NCBI GenBank assembly: GCA_018268595.1
Contig: JAFDWH010000021.1
Coordinates: 1 to 64,000 of the forward strand
Length of the DNA: 64,000 nucleotides
Direction: 5' to 3'
Source of the DNA: Actinomycetota bacterium
GTDB taxonomy: Bacteria; Actinomycetota; Thermoleophilia; Solirubrobacterales; Solirubrobacteraceae
Below the pieces are notes generated by a model. The model saw nothing but the letters and a program-made list of their open reading frames with translations, was not told the origin of the DNA and did no database searches. Shown piece by piece: positions 26,213-34,224 of the stretch. The translations under genes were made by a program, and so were the position numbers. Within the stretch, counting starts at the first letter, position 1. Each line of letters begins with the position of its first letter.

Positions 26213-26455
26213 ATGCAAAAGCTCACACCTGTCGCCCTCGTCCTCGTGATCGTCGGCGGCCTCAACTGGGGCCTCGTCGCGCTGGCGAAGTTCGACCTCG
26301 TCGCGTGGATCTTCGGCGAGGACTTCGGCCAGACCAACGTCGCCAGCCGGATCGTCTACGGGCTCGTCGGCATTGCCGCCGTCGTGCTCGCCGGCTCGCT
26401 CATCGGCGCCCGCCGCGGCCACCACGCCGCACGCACGACCGCCAACACCGCCTGA
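26213..26455 (+). CDS. DUF378 small membrane protein
   Basis: 80 residues with two membrane helices. The first contains the DUF378 hallmark VIVGGLNWGLVAL; the second is IVYGLVGIAAVVLAG. Short basic C-terminus. The function of the family is unknown. ATG 26213 follows a good Shine-Dalgarno (GAAAGGGATCGCA), in contrast to the leaderless genes around it. 28 nt upstream of a secreted fasciclin gene. Confidence 0.88.
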   Translation: MQKLTPVALVLVIVGGLNWGLVALAKFDLVAWIFGEDFGQTNVASRIVYGLVGIAAVVLAGSLIGARRGHHAARTTANTA

Positions 26456-26483
26456 GTTGCCCCTCGATCGGAAAGGACACGTC

Positions 26484-26981
26484 ATGACGAGGACCGTCAT
26501 CGCCCTCGCCGCCGTGGCGGCCGTGATCGCCGGGTTCGTCGTCAGCCCGGCGACGGCCGGCACGACACCCAAGCGCGACATCGTCGAGACAGCGGCCGCA
26601 GCCGGCCAGTTCAAGACGCTGGTGCGGCTCGTCAGAACCGCGGGGCTCGCCAAGACCCTGTCGGGCAAGGGTCCGTACACGGTCTTCGCGCCGACGGACG
26701 CGGCGTTCGCGAAGGTCCCGAAGTCGACCCTCCATGCGTTGCTGCACAACCGCGCGAAGCTCCGCGCCGTGCTGCTCTACCACGTCGTGAGCGGCAAGGT
26801 CACCGCGCGGAACGTCGCGAAGCTGCGTTCGCTGACGACCGTCAACGGCGCCAAGGTGCGGATCCGCGTGAAGGACGGCCGCGTGTACGTCAACAAGGCC
26901 AGGGTCGTCACGCCCGACGTGAAGGCGTCGAACGGCATCATCCACATCATCAACCGCGTTCTGATCCCGCCCGCCCGCTGA
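26484..26981 (+). CDS. secreted fasciclin (FAS1) domain protein
   Basis: 165 residues: signal peptide (1-25, hydrophobic core IALAAVAAVIAGFVV, cleavage likely after ATAG), then one FAS1 domain. FAS1 boxes are visible: YTVFAPTDAAFAKVP and VLLYHVVSGKV, ending NGIIHIINRVLIPP. FAS1 domains mediate adhesion. Strong Shine-Dalgarno GGAAAGGA. Co-transcribed with DUF378 and probably controlled by the divergent B12 regulator. Confidence 0.9.
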   Translation: MTRTVIALAAVAAVIAGFVVSPATAGTTPKRDIVETAAAAGQFKTLVRLVRTAGLAKTLSGKGPYTVFAPTDAAFAKVPKSTLHALLHNRAKLRAVLLYHVVSGKVTARNVAKLRSLTTVNGAKVRIRVKDGRVYVNKARVVTPDVKASNGIIHIINRVLIPPAR

Positions 26982-26998
26982 GCGCCGTCCCCCGCCTT

Positions 26999-27031
26999 GC
27001 GGCTCCCGTGGCGATCTGCCGCGGGGGCCGC
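26999..27031 (+). terminator. strong hairpin after the fasciclin gene
   Basis: GCGGCTCCCGTGGC (26999-27012), loop GATCT, GCCGCGGGGGCCGC (27018-27031): a 14-bp stem with two G-U pairs, 17 nt after the stop. No U-tract, as is common for high-GC actinobacterial terminators. It lies between convergent fasciclin and PIN genes. Confidence 0.55.
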
Positions 27032-27066
27032 GAGGCCTCCACATCCACGCGATCTGCGCGACCACT

Positions 27067-27444
27067 TCAGGGGTTGTGCACGTCTACGAGGTCGGCGATG
27101 ACTCGGAAGTCCTTGACGTCGTGCGTCAGGAGCGGCACGCGATGGGCGTTGGCTGTTGCGGCAATCACGAGATCCACAGCGCGTCGGCGCGGCTGCGCCC
27201 CGCGTGACGCGACCGCTGCCGCCAAGCGTCCCCATTCACGGGCGACCGCGGCATCGAAGGGCAACGGATGGAACGTCGCCTCGACGATCCCGAGGCGCTG
27301 TGCTCGCCGGGCGCGTTCGTCATCGTCTTGTGCGACGAGGACACCGAAGTGGAGCTCGGCCAGTGACGCGGCGCTGATCGCGGTTTCGAGGTCGTCCGGT
27401 CCGTCGTCGGCGATCAGCACCGACGTGTCGAGCAGGGCTCTCAC
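27067..27444 (-). CDS. PIN-domain toxin (VapC family)
   Basis: 125 residues. Acidic PIN residues: Asp in ALLDTSVLIADD, Glu in LAELHFG, Asp in VDLVIAATA and Asp in THDVKDF. GTG 27444 lies 3 nt after the antitoxin stop. Predicted Mg-dependent RNase held inactive by the upstream Phd-type antitoxin. Confidence 0.9.
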   Translation of the reverse strand: MRALLDTSVLIADDGPDDLETAISAASLAELHFGVLVAQDDDERARRAQRLGIVEATFHPLPFDAAVAREWGRLAAAVASRGAQPRRRAVDLVIAATANAHRVPLLTHDVKDFRVIADLVDVHNP

Positions 27445-27447
27445 CGG

Positions 27448-27690
27448 CTAGGCGAACGGGTCGACGAGGGTGCCGGGGAGCCGCTCGAGATCCTGCGCGA
27501 GCGTTTCAGGCGTCGGGGTTGCCCAGATGGCACGCAGCCGTGGGCCGCGGACCCACTGCTGTGGGGCGACTGGGCCCAGGTGGGCGGCCGGTCGGCCGGA
27601 CACTGTGATCGTGAACTCCTCGCCGGCCTCTGCCCGGCGCAGCACCTCGCCGATGTTGTTGCGGAGCTCCTTCTGAGGGATCGTCGGCAT
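27448..27690 (-). CDS. Phd/YefM-type antitoxin
   Basis: 80 residues. N-terminal MPTIPQKELRNNIGEVLRRA and FTITVSGRPAAHLGP match the Phd/YefM fold; the C-terminus wraps the toxin. TACCCT (27702-27697) ends 6 nt before the ATG and lies within a perfect inverted repeat, so the antitoxin probably represses its own leaderless promoter. Confidence 0.9.
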   Translation of the reverse strand: MPTIPQKELRNNIGEVLRRAEAGEEFTITVSGRPAAHLGPVAPQQWVRGPRLRAIWATPTPETLAQDLERLPGTLVDPFA

Positions 27691-27696
27691 ATGGGG

Positions 27697-27718
27697 AGGG
27701 TAGCACTGTTGCTACCCT
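27697..27718 (-). promoter_or_regulatory. toxin-antitoxin operator overlapping the -10
   Basis: AGGGTAGCA (27697-27705), CTGT, TGCTACCCT (27710-27718): perfect 9-bp inverted repeat 6 nt upstream of the antitoxin ATG. The proximal arm read on the minus strand contains the -10 TACCCT. A Phd-type dimer binding here would occlude RNA polymerase. Confidence 0.7.
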
Positions 27719-27762
27719 GGCCCAGGGCGCATGCGGTGGGCCCTGTATCGCACGCGCCTCGC

Positions 27763-27785
27763 AGAGAACTTGGCGTCGCACAACC
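27763..27785 (+). repeat. interspersed repeat, copy a
   Basis: AGAGAACTTGGCGTCGCACA and following bases: copy of the core AACTTGGCGTCGCGCAAACC with two or three differences. It lies between the Phd/PIN module and the MazEF-like module, outside any gene. Confidence 0.75.
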
Positions 27786-27824
27786 GGGAGGTCGCCGTGG
27801 CGCTTGCGCTCGCTTGAGCACTGC

Positions 27825-27848
27825 TACCAGGCTGGTACCGTATTGGTA
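27825..27848 (+). promoter_or_regulatory. MazEF-module promoter and operator
   Basis: Perfect palindrome TACCAG-G-CTGGTA (27825-27837), with a third half-site TGGTA ending at 27848 on the start codon. TACCGT (27836-27841) ends 6 nt before the ATG and overlaps the palindrome. Predicted autorepression of a leaderless transcript. Confidence 0.6.
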
Positions 27849-28081
27849 TGAGCAAGCAGATCGCGGTTCGGCTCTCCGATGAGCTGGTCGCGTTTGTCGA
27901 CGAGCTGGTCGAGTCCGGCACCGAGCGCAGCCGCGCCGCCGTGGTCACGCGAGCGCTCGAGCGCGAGCGCCGACGCGCGATTGCCGCGCGCGACGCGGAG
28001 ATCCTGGCGCGGACCGGTTCGGATCCGGAGCTGCGAGGGCTCGCGAAGCATGCGGTCGGACTGCCCTCCGATCTGGCCTGA
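27848..28081 (+). CDS. ribbon-helix-helix antitoxin of a MazEF-type module
   Basis: 77 residues: KQIAVRLSDELVAFVDELVE is a ribbon-helix-helix DNA-binding domain, followed by a charged linker and a C-terminal toxin-binding tail. Shares one base with the downstream toxin gene (TGATG). Probably leaderless from TACCGT. Flanked by repeat copies a and b. Confidence 0.85.
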   Translation: MSKQIAVRLSDELVAFVDELVESGTERSRAAVVTRALERERRRAIAARDAEILARTGSDPELRGLAKHAVGLPSDLA

Positions 28082-28380
28082 TGCGGCCGATCCACATCGC
28101 CCGGCTCGACAGGGCGCGACCGGTCCTGATCCTCACGCGCGAGCTGGTGCGTCCACATCTGACGACGGTGACGATCGTGCCGATCACAACCACGATTCGC
28201 GGGCTCTCCACCGAGGTGCCCGTCGACGCCGTGAACGGGCTCGCGGGACCATCCGTCATCAGCTGCGACAACGTGACCACGATCCCCACCAGCGCGCTGG
28301 GCGAGCAGATCGGCGTGCTGCTCGATCACCAGGAGCGGACGCTCAGCGACGCGATCCGCGCCGCCTTCGACCTCGACTGA
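28081..28380 (+). CDS. MazF/PemK-type endoribonuclease toxin
   Basis: 99 residues. SH3-like barrel family: N-terminal RPIHIARLDRARPVLILTRE, central TVTIVPITTTIRGLSTEVPV and VISCDNVTTIPTSAL, all typical of MazF/PemK mRNA interferases. Co-translated with the antitoxin. Cleavage sequence cannot be predicted from this. Confidence 0.9.
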   Translation: MRPIHIARLDRARPVLILTRELVRPHLTTVTIVPITTTIRGLSTEVPVDAVNGLAGPSVISCDNVTTIPTSALGEQIGVLLDHQERTLSDAIRAAFDLD

Positions 28381-28412
28381 CACAGCGATGCAGCGGACCC
28401 GCGCCACCGCCA

Positions 28413-28436
28413 AGAGAACTCGGCGTCGCGCAAACC
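28413..28436 (+). repeat. interspersed repeat, copy b
   Basis: AGAGAACTCGGCGTCGCGCA then AACC: one difference from the core. It starts 33 nt after the MazF stop, so copies a and b bracket the MazEF module. The rest of 28381-28560 contains no gene. Confidence 0.8.
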
Positions 28437-28560
28437 ATGCGATCGTGCTGCGTGGCCTGCGCATCGCGGCAGAGACCAGGGGCTGATCAGCTCTGTGCCG
28501 GCGATGTAGGTCGCAACCCGGCGCGGATCACGGGTCAGCAGCGGCCGGCGGACCAGACGC

Positions 28561-29616
28561 CTACCGCCGCATCCCGCCGAGCCGATGCTGCGCGCGAAGC
28601 GCAAGGATGACGGGCATGGCCGCGGAGTCGAGCGTCGCCACCACCGGCGGGGCGACCTGTGCGGCGAGGCTTCCGGGCGCGGCGCCGGCGGCGTAGTAGC
28701 CGGCGATGCCCCAGACGATCATCGTGTGGGAGCCGCTGTGACGCAGCAGCTTGGTCGAAGCGATGGAGCGTGTCGCCGCGTTGACGAGCCCGTCGCACAC
28801 GCTGAGGCGGGTGGGGTAGTGCGAGGCGAACGAGAAGTCGCCGCTGAGCGCGTCCTCCTCGTAATCGACGAGGCTGTCGAGCATCGTCGACATCACGCAA
28901 AGGTGGGGCCAGTAGGCGGCGGCGAGCGCGGCGGCGTCGCACCGTGTCGTCACCGGGTCGGCCGCGGCGGCGAGCAGCGCGAGGATCGCAATGCTGGAGT
29001 TGCCGCCGGCCGCGATCTCCCACCAGGAGTAGCCGGCAACTCGGGGTTGCGCGGTGGTCCACTGGCGCAGGTCGTCGGTCGAGCCGAGCGCGGCAGCGGC
29101 GTGGGTGTGGGCGAGGGCCTGGCCGCAGCGCATGGCGGCAATCTTCGCCTCGGGTGCGACGATCGCTGCTGAGGGGAGCTGCCACAGCCGGCCGCGGCAG
29201 GTGGCGACGAGATCGACGAGGTAACCGCCGTCGTCGCCGAGCGTGTCGAGCTGCAGCGCGGAGGCAGGAGTGTCGATCGCGGTCACCAGCGCCATGCCGA
29301 TTTCCAGGCCGCGACGCAGCTCGCCGGCGCAGACGCGCTCGCCGACGGTGTCCACGTAGTCCACGAGCACCTGATAGGCGACGAGCAGCTCGACGGTAGT
29401 GCGGCGTTGGCGCCGCGGTGCGGTCGCCGCCAGCGCGGCGACCGCCTCGGCGTTCCGGCTGTCGACGCGGATCGAGTGCATCGCGTGGTGACGCAGCACG
29501 GGGTCGGGGATCGCTGCGGCGGCTACCGCCCACCTGCGGATCTCGCGACGGGCGCAGGGAACGATCGACACTCCGTAATCGCTGAGTGTTGCCAACGTCT
29601 TGAGCGTGGCGATCAT
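28561..29616 (-). CDS. DUF2600 protein (tetraprenyl-beta-curcumene synthase-like)
   Basis: 351 residues, all-helical. Family features: REIRRWAVAAAAIPDP, AYQVLVDYVDTVGER (Asp-rich D-x-x-D), WWEIAAGGNSSIAILAL and MLDSLVDYEEDA. Bacillus YtpB, the characterised member, cyclises long polyprenyl diphosphates to curcumene-type terpenes. ATG 29616 sits inside a 24-bp perfect palindrome. It begins 48 nt after the permease gene on the same strand, so it may be the last gene of that operon. Substrate here unknown. Confidence 0.82.
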   Translation of the reverse strand: MIATLKTLATLSDYGVSIVPCARREIRRWAVAAAAIPDPVLRHHAMHSIRVDSRNAEAVAALAATAPRRQRRTTVELLVAYQVLVDYVDTVGERVCAGELRRGLEIGMALVTAIDTPASALQLDTLGDDGGYLVDLVATCRGRLWQLPSAAIVAPEAKIAAMRCGQALAHTHAAAALGSTDDLRQWTTAQPRVAGYSWWEIAAGGNSSIAILALLAAAADPVTTRCDAAALAAAYWPHLCVMSTMLDSLVDYEEDALSGDFSFASHYPTRLSVCDGLVNAATRSIASTKLLRHSGSHTMIVWGIAGYYAAGAAPGSLAAQVAPPVVATLDSAAMPVILALRAQHRLGGMRR

Positions 29617-29631
29617 CGCGCGATGATCGCC
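29608..29631. promoter_or_regulatory. 24-bp perfect palindrome over the DUF2600 start codon
   Basis: GGCGATCATCGC (29608-29619) followed immediately by its reverse complement GCGATGATCGCC (29620-29631). The gene's ATG (29616-29614) lies inside. As DNA it is an ideal dimer operator; as RNA it forms a hairpin that would hide the start codon. No factor is identified. Confidence 0.55.
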
Positions 29632-29664
29632 CAGCGCTCGGTGTCGGCTCGGGACCTCGGTGTC

Positions 29665-32253
29665 TCAGCGGCGTTCGATCGCCAGGCGTCCGGCTGGCTG
29701 CGCGGCGAACCATCCCGGCACCGCCGTCACGAGTAGGGCCACTCCGGCCAGCAGCGCGCAGACGGGGAGGACGGCCCCCGGCGACCATGACCACGGCGCC
29801 GGAAACGACGTCGTCAGCTCCAGCCAACGACCGCCGAGGTAGTGACCGTACGTGCCCGCGGCGATGCCCGCGAGACAGCCGGCGAGCAGGATCATCGCCG
29901 TCTCGGCCATCAACGCGCGCCAGAGCGCGGCGCGGCTCCAGCCCTCGATCGCGTAGGCGGCGAGCTGCGGCCGCCGATCCCGGATCGTCGCGATCATCGC
30001 GACGGCGATGGCGGCTGCGGCCGCGATCAGCAGCAGCGTCGAGATCTGCCGCAGCCGGGCGAGCCCGTCGCGCACGATGCCCGCCGCGTCGGCGATGGCC
30101 TGCGGCGTGGTCTTGACCTCCAACCCGGTCGCCGGTCCGAGTGCCTTGCGGATCTCGTCGGCGACGCGAGTTGGGGAGACGCCCGGTCTGACGTCGACCT
30201 CCAGCGCGGTGGGCGCGGTGCTCGCCCAGTCGCGCGCGTAGTCGGCGGCGCTCATCGCGATCGCGCCCGGTCCCCATCCGAGGTTCGTCGTGATCGCGGC
30301 GACACGGTACCTGTGCCGGCCGGTGGGCGTGGGCAACCCGATCGTCCCGCCGGGGGAGATCCCGCCTTGCTCTTGAGCGATCCGGTCGGAGACGGTGACC
30401 CACCCTCCGACGCGCAGACGCGCGTTCGCGGTCGCGTAGTTGCCCTCGCGCACCTGCGACGGCGGGACCATCATCGAGTCCTGCGCGGGATGCGCGACGA
30501 CCCACGCCCGCCGGTCCCCGATGTCCAGCAAGCCGCCGGTGTAGCGCCGGACGGAGGCGACCCCGGGGATCGCGTCGAGTCCTGCGGGTGGCCGGAACGG
30601 CTCGAGGCCGAGCGCGTCGCCCTGCTGGCTGATCCAGATGTCGGCGGTGCCGTAGTACTCGCGCTGATTCAGCCCGTTCAGCAGGTCGTCGCGCGCGCCG
30701 CCGATCGCCAGCGCGCCGGTGACGGCGACGGCGCACGTCGCGGCGAGCGCGAGCGAGCGGACGGGCGCGGCACGCAGCGCGCCGACGGGGATCACGAGCG
30801 GCGGAGCCCGGTCGATCCGGTTCAGCCGGTCGGCGACCGCCAAGACTCCCGCGACGATGACGGGCATCGCCAGGAGCGTTGCCACGATCAGCGCGCCGAC
30901 TGCCAGCAGCGTCGTCGCCGGCCACAGCGCCACGATGACGGAAGCGCCCAGCACGAGCAGTGCTGCGGCGAGGGCAAGCCACCACCGGACGGCGGTAGAG
31001 ATGCTCTGGCCGGGGTGGCTGGCCGTTCCGAAAATCGCGTTGAGCGCTCGGCCGGCCTGAAGGTCGACCAGCGGCGTGGCGGCGGCGACGCAGGTGCAGA
31101 GCGTGCCGCCGACGATCGCCGCGACGACCATCCACGCCTGCACGTCGACGCCCGACCCCAGCGGGAACGCGAACGCGAGGTAGCCCGGCGGTGCCTGGGC
31201 GGAGCTGCGGGCGATGACGTAGCCGGCGAAGACGCCGATGCCCGATGCGGCCAGACCGAGCAGCAGCGCCTGCGAGAGCAGGACCTGCGCCGCTTGGCGC
31301 GCCGTGAAGCCCGCGACGATGCGCATGCGCGCAAGCTCCCGTCGCCGCTCGGGCACGGTCAGCAGCATCGCCATGCCGGTCAGGAGGAGTCCAACGATCG
31401 CGGCGATGGCCGCGAACAGCGTGGTGGACTGGTCGTTCGGCGCGGTCGCGACGTCGAGCGCGCGCAACTCGTCGTCGACCGTGCTCACCTGCACACCTGC
31501 GTCGCGCGCGATCCCTTCGAGCGACTGGCGCGCGCGCTGCTCTTGCCCGGGTCTTGCGACGACGAGGATCCGCGTCGCGCGACCGAGCAGTCCGCTCAAG
31601 CTCTGCGCGCGCGGAAGAGAGGTGGACGAGATCAGCGTGCCGGCCAGGGCTCCGATCTCACTGCGGCCGAGGACGCCGATGACCGGCGTCTGGCGCGCGC
31701 GGCCCCGGACCGAGATCGTGACTGGTCGCGAGGGCGCTTCGCCGACGCGGATCCCAAGAGCGTCGCCGGTGCTCGCCGACAGGTAGATGCCCGGCAGGTT
31801 GAAGATCCCGAACAACGCCGGTCGCGAGGTCACCCCACCGAGCCGCGTGTACGTGTCGTCCAGTCCGACGAGCTCGACGCCCACCTGCCGCCCGTCGTAT
31901 CGCAGCGTGGCGCGGGTCTGAAGGACGGCCGCCGCCGCTCGTACGCCGGGGGCGCTGCGCACTCTGCCCGCCAGGCGCGCGTCGAAGCCCTCGGCGCCGA
32001 TGCTCTTGAGCTGAAGCTGCGCACGCCCCGCGATGCCGTTCGCAACCGCGCGCGCGGAGGTCTTGATGCTCGTGTTCGCCGCGAGCACCCCGAAGACGAG
32101 CATCACGCCGGTGGCGATGCCCGCGCCTGCGAGCAGCTCCTGCAGCCATTGGCGCCGCAGCCGGCCGGCGTAGAGCGTCAGCAGCGTGCCGGGGCGGATC
32201 CACGACGACTGCTCGGCGCGGGCGATCTTGCGTGGCAGTGGCTCGCGGCTCAT
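29665..32253 (-). CDS. FtsX-like ABC transporter permease, two permease repeats
   Basis: 862 residues. N-terminal membrane helix (LLAGAGIATGVMLVFGVLA), a large external domain, a first FtsX core of several helices (about 270-420, with PERRRELARMRIVAGFTARQ), a second external domain, and a C-terminal FtsX core of three helices (about 730-850, with RRPQLAAYAIEGWSRAALW). This is the MacB/LolE-like mechanotransmission type rather than a substrate tunnel. Overlaps the ATPase gene upstream by 4 nt. Substrate unknown. Confidence 0.85.
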   Translation of the reverse strand: MSREPLPRKIARAEQSSWIRPGTLLTLYAGRLRRQWLQELLAGAGIATGVMLVFGVLAANTSIKTSARAVANGIAGRAQLQLKSIGAEGFDARLAGRVRSAPGVRAAAAVLQTRATLRYDGRQVGVELVGLDDTYTRLGGVTSRPALFGIFNLPGIYLSASTGDALGIRVGEAPSRPVTISVRGRARQTPVIGVLGRSEIGALAGTLISSTSLPRAQSLSGLLGRATRILVVARPGQEQRARQSLEGIARDAGVQVSTVDDELRALDVATAPNDQSTTLFAAIAAIVGLLLTGMAMLLTVPERRRELARMRIVAGFTARQAAQVLLSQALLLGLAASGIGVFAGYVIARSSAQAPPGYLAFAFPLGSGVDVQAWMVVAAIVGGTLCTCVAAATPLVDLQAGRALNAIFGTASHPGQSISTAVRWWLALAAALLVLGASVIVALWPATTLLAVGALIVATLLAMPVIVAGVLAVADRLNRIDRAPPLVIPVGALRAAPVRSLALAATCAVAVTGALAIGGARDDLLNGLNQREYYGTADIWISQQGDALGLEPFRPPAGLDAIPGVASVRRYTGGLLDIGDRRAWVVAHPAQDSMMVPPSQVREGNYATANARLRVGGWVTVSDRIAQEQGGISPGGTIGLPTPTGRHRYRVAAITTNLGWGPGAIAMSAADYARDWASTAPTALEVDVRPGVSPTRVADEIRKALGPATGLEVKTTPQAIADAAGIVRDGLARLRQISTLLLIAAAAAIAVAMIATIRDRRPQLAAYAIEGWSRAALWRALMAETAMILLAGCLAGIAAGTYGHYLGGRWLELTTSFPAPWSWSPGAVLPVCALLAGVALLVTAVPGWFAAQPAGRLAIERR

Positions 32254-32942
32254 GAGGTCGGCGCCAGGTCGCTGTCGAGTTCCGCCAGCCGCCCGTCCTC
32301 CAGGCGCAGGACCCGGTCGGCGCGGTGGGCGAGCTGCGGGTCGTGGGTGACGATCAGCACCGCGCGACCCCGCTCGTGGGCGAGCCGGTCGAGCAGATCC
32401 ACGATCTCGCTGCTCGTGTGCGAGTCGAGATTGCCCGTGGGCTCGTCGGCCAGGATCAGCTCGGGATTCGTCGTCAGCGCTCTCGCGATCGCCGCGCGCT
32501 GCCGCTGCCCGATCGAGAGCTGATCCGGTCGATGCTCGAGCCGGTGTCCGAGCCCCACGTCCTCGAGCGCGCGGATCCCATCGAGCCGCGCCTTCGAGCG
32601 GCGCACGCCGCGCGCCTCCAGTCGCAGTCCGGCGCTGCGGTGCAGCGGCACGCCCTCGACGAGCTGCGGGTGCTGGAGCACGACGCCGAGCGTCTCGCGG
32701 CGCCAGCGATCCGCCGCGCGGCCGCTCAGCGGGACAGCGCCACCGTCCCAGGTGACCGTCCCGCGGTCCGGCGGCTCCAGGCCGGCGGCGATCATCAGCA
32801 GCGTCGACTTGCCGGAGCCGCTCGGCCCGTAGAGCGCGATCAGCTCTCCGCGCTCGATCTGCAGCGAGACGTCGTCGACCGCTCGCACGATGTCGCCACC
32901 GACGCTGAAATGCCGGGAGACGTGCTCCAGCCGGAGCGTCAT
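32250..32942 (-). CDS. ABC transporter ATPase, catalytically intact
   Basis: 230 residues, MacB/LolD-type. Walker A GPSGSGKST, Q-loop Gln in VVLQHPQL, signature LSIGQRQR, Walker B LILADEPTGNLD and switch His in LIVTHD are all present. Drives the FtsX-like permease encoded immediately downstream. Coupled by 4-nt overlaps to both neighbours. Confidence 0.92.
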   Translation of the reverse strand: MTLRLEHVSRHFSVGGDIVRAVDDVSLQIERGELIALYGPSGSGKSTLLMIAAGLEPPDRGTVTWDGGAVPLSGRAADRWRRETLGVVLQHPQLVEGVPLHRSAGLRLEARGVRRSKARLDGIRALEDVGLGHRLEHRPDQLSIGQRQRAAIARALTTNPELILADEPTGNLDSHTSSEIVDLLDRLAHERGRAVLIVTHDPQLAHRADRVLRLEDGRLAELDSDLAPTS

Positions 32943-33646
32943 GAGCCCGGCTCGGCTCGCCGCTGCTCCAGCGGGATGACGTCGGCCGGCGGCGCCGGGC
33001 TCGCACCACGCAGGATGCCCCTCTGCATCGTCAGCACGCGCGCGCCAGGCACGAGCGCCGATCCCTCGGCGTCGTCGGTCATCAGCACAGCGATGCCGTC
33101 CCGCACGAGCGACTGCACGAGCTTGAGGAAGCGCTCGCTCTCGGTGTGGGAGAGCCCGGCAGTCGGCTCGTCCATCAGCACGAGACGCGGCTCGCGCACG
33201 AGCGCTCGCGCGAGCAGCACGCGGATTCGCTCGGCGTGTGAGAGCGCGGTCATCGGCGTCTGCCCCAGCTCCTCGACGCCACAGCGACGCAGCGCGGCGT
33301 CGGCCGCGGCCTGGGCGCGCCAGTGCGACATCACACGCGTCGCCGGAAACGCAACCTGGTCGATCACGAGCTTCTCGGCGCCGAGCAGCGCCGCTTCCCC
33401 GCTCGGCACCACCGCGAAGCCCTCGTGCCGGCCGAGGCTCGCGCGCGGCGGCCTGCCCGCGAACGCGGCGGTGCCGCCGGTCGGCTTGCGCCATCCGGCG
33501 GCGACCTCCAGCAGCGTCGTGCGGCCGGAGCGCGCCGGACCCCACACGACGACCAGCTCGCCCGCGACGACCTCGAGCGAAACGTCGGCCAGCGCGGTGA
33601 CCGTCGGGTAGCGGAGCGAGACGCCGGAGAGCGCGAGCAGCGTCAT
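32939..33646 (-). CDS. ABC ATPase with degenerate active site
   Basis: 235 residues from ATG 33646, which has a strong GGGAGGG upstream. Overall ABC fold, but key residues differ: Walker A reads GPARSGRTT (Lys replaced by Arg42), the signature reads LSHAE rather than LSGGQ, and the switch reads LMTDD with no His. Walker B (LVLMDEPTAGL) keeps its Glu. Probably a non-hydrolysing partner in a heterodimer with the intact ATPase, by analogy with asymmetric ABC transporters. Confidence 0.85.
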   Translation of the reverse strand: MTLLALSGVSLRYPTVTALADVSLEVVAGELVVVWGPARSGRTTLLEVAAGWRKPTGGTAAFAGRPPRASLGRHEGFAVVPSGEAALLGAEKLVIDQVAFPATRVMSHWRAQAAADAALRRCGVEELGQTPMTALSHAERIRVLLARALVREPRLVLMDEPTAGLSHTESERFLKLVQSLVRDGIAVLMTDDAEGSALVPGARVLTMQRGILRGASPAPPADVIPLEQRRAEPGS

Positions 33647-34224
33647 CGCGGATCCCTCCCAGTCATCTCCTCGTAGACGATGTCGCGCGCGTGCTGGCAC
33701 CACTGAAGTTGCGCGACCAGCTCACGTCTGTTCCAGAGCAGAGCGATGCGATCGGCGACGTCGGCCGACTCGCCGGGGTCGATCGCATGCTGGACCGCGG
33801 CTTGAAGCGTCGCCTCGTAGCGGTCGATGATCTGAAGCATCGTCGGCACGTCGCCCGGCCGCGCTGCGTACAGCCGCGACAGCGCTCTTGTCATGGCGTC
33901 CGGCATCGTGATCGGCTCGGCAAGCCATGCGCGCCAGTCCGCGACGCCCGACGACGTTGCGGCGAGCAGATCGGTCGGTTCTTTGCCGGGACGGGTCGGC
34001 ACGGTGCCGACGACTCTGATCAGCCCAGCGTCCTTCAGTCTCGGCACGACGTCGTAGGCATGCTGGAGACGCGTGCGGAGGATGCCGTGCTCGCCCCCGA
34101 AGCGCGCTTCGACCCTGCGGGCGACGGCGTACCGCGTCAACGGCTCAGGAGCACATACGACAGTCGCCAACGTCACTCTCGCAACGACCCTGCTTGGTGC
34201 AGCTTTGCCCACCACTCCCGCCAT
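33643..34224 (-). CDS. PadR-family transcriptional regulator
   Basis: 193 residues. N-terminal winged helix (LTRYAVARRVEARFGG, then HAYDVVPRLKDAGLIRVVG) and a helical C-terminal dimer domain, as in PadR regulators. Overlaps the degenerate ATPase gene by 4 nt and heads the transporter operon, so it likely represses the operon. TAGGGT (34253-34248) with TTGCGA upstream could be the promoter, leaving a UTR of about 17 nt. Confidence 0.78.
   Translation of the reverse strand: MAGVVGKAAPSRVVARVTLATVVCAPEPLTRYAVARRVEARFGGEHGILRTRLQHAYDVVPRLKDAGLIRVVGTVPTRPGKEPTDLLAATSSGVADWRAWLAEPITMPDAMTRALSRLYAARPGDVPTMLQIIDRYEATLQAAVQHAIDPGESADVADRIALLWNRRELVAQLQWCQHARDIVYEEMTGRDPR

Noticed and set aside
30008-33676. 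Plus-strand open frames opposite the ABC transporter operon
   Set aside because: Shadow frames of the permease and ATPase genes; the minus-strand proteins contain clear ABC and FtsX motifs.
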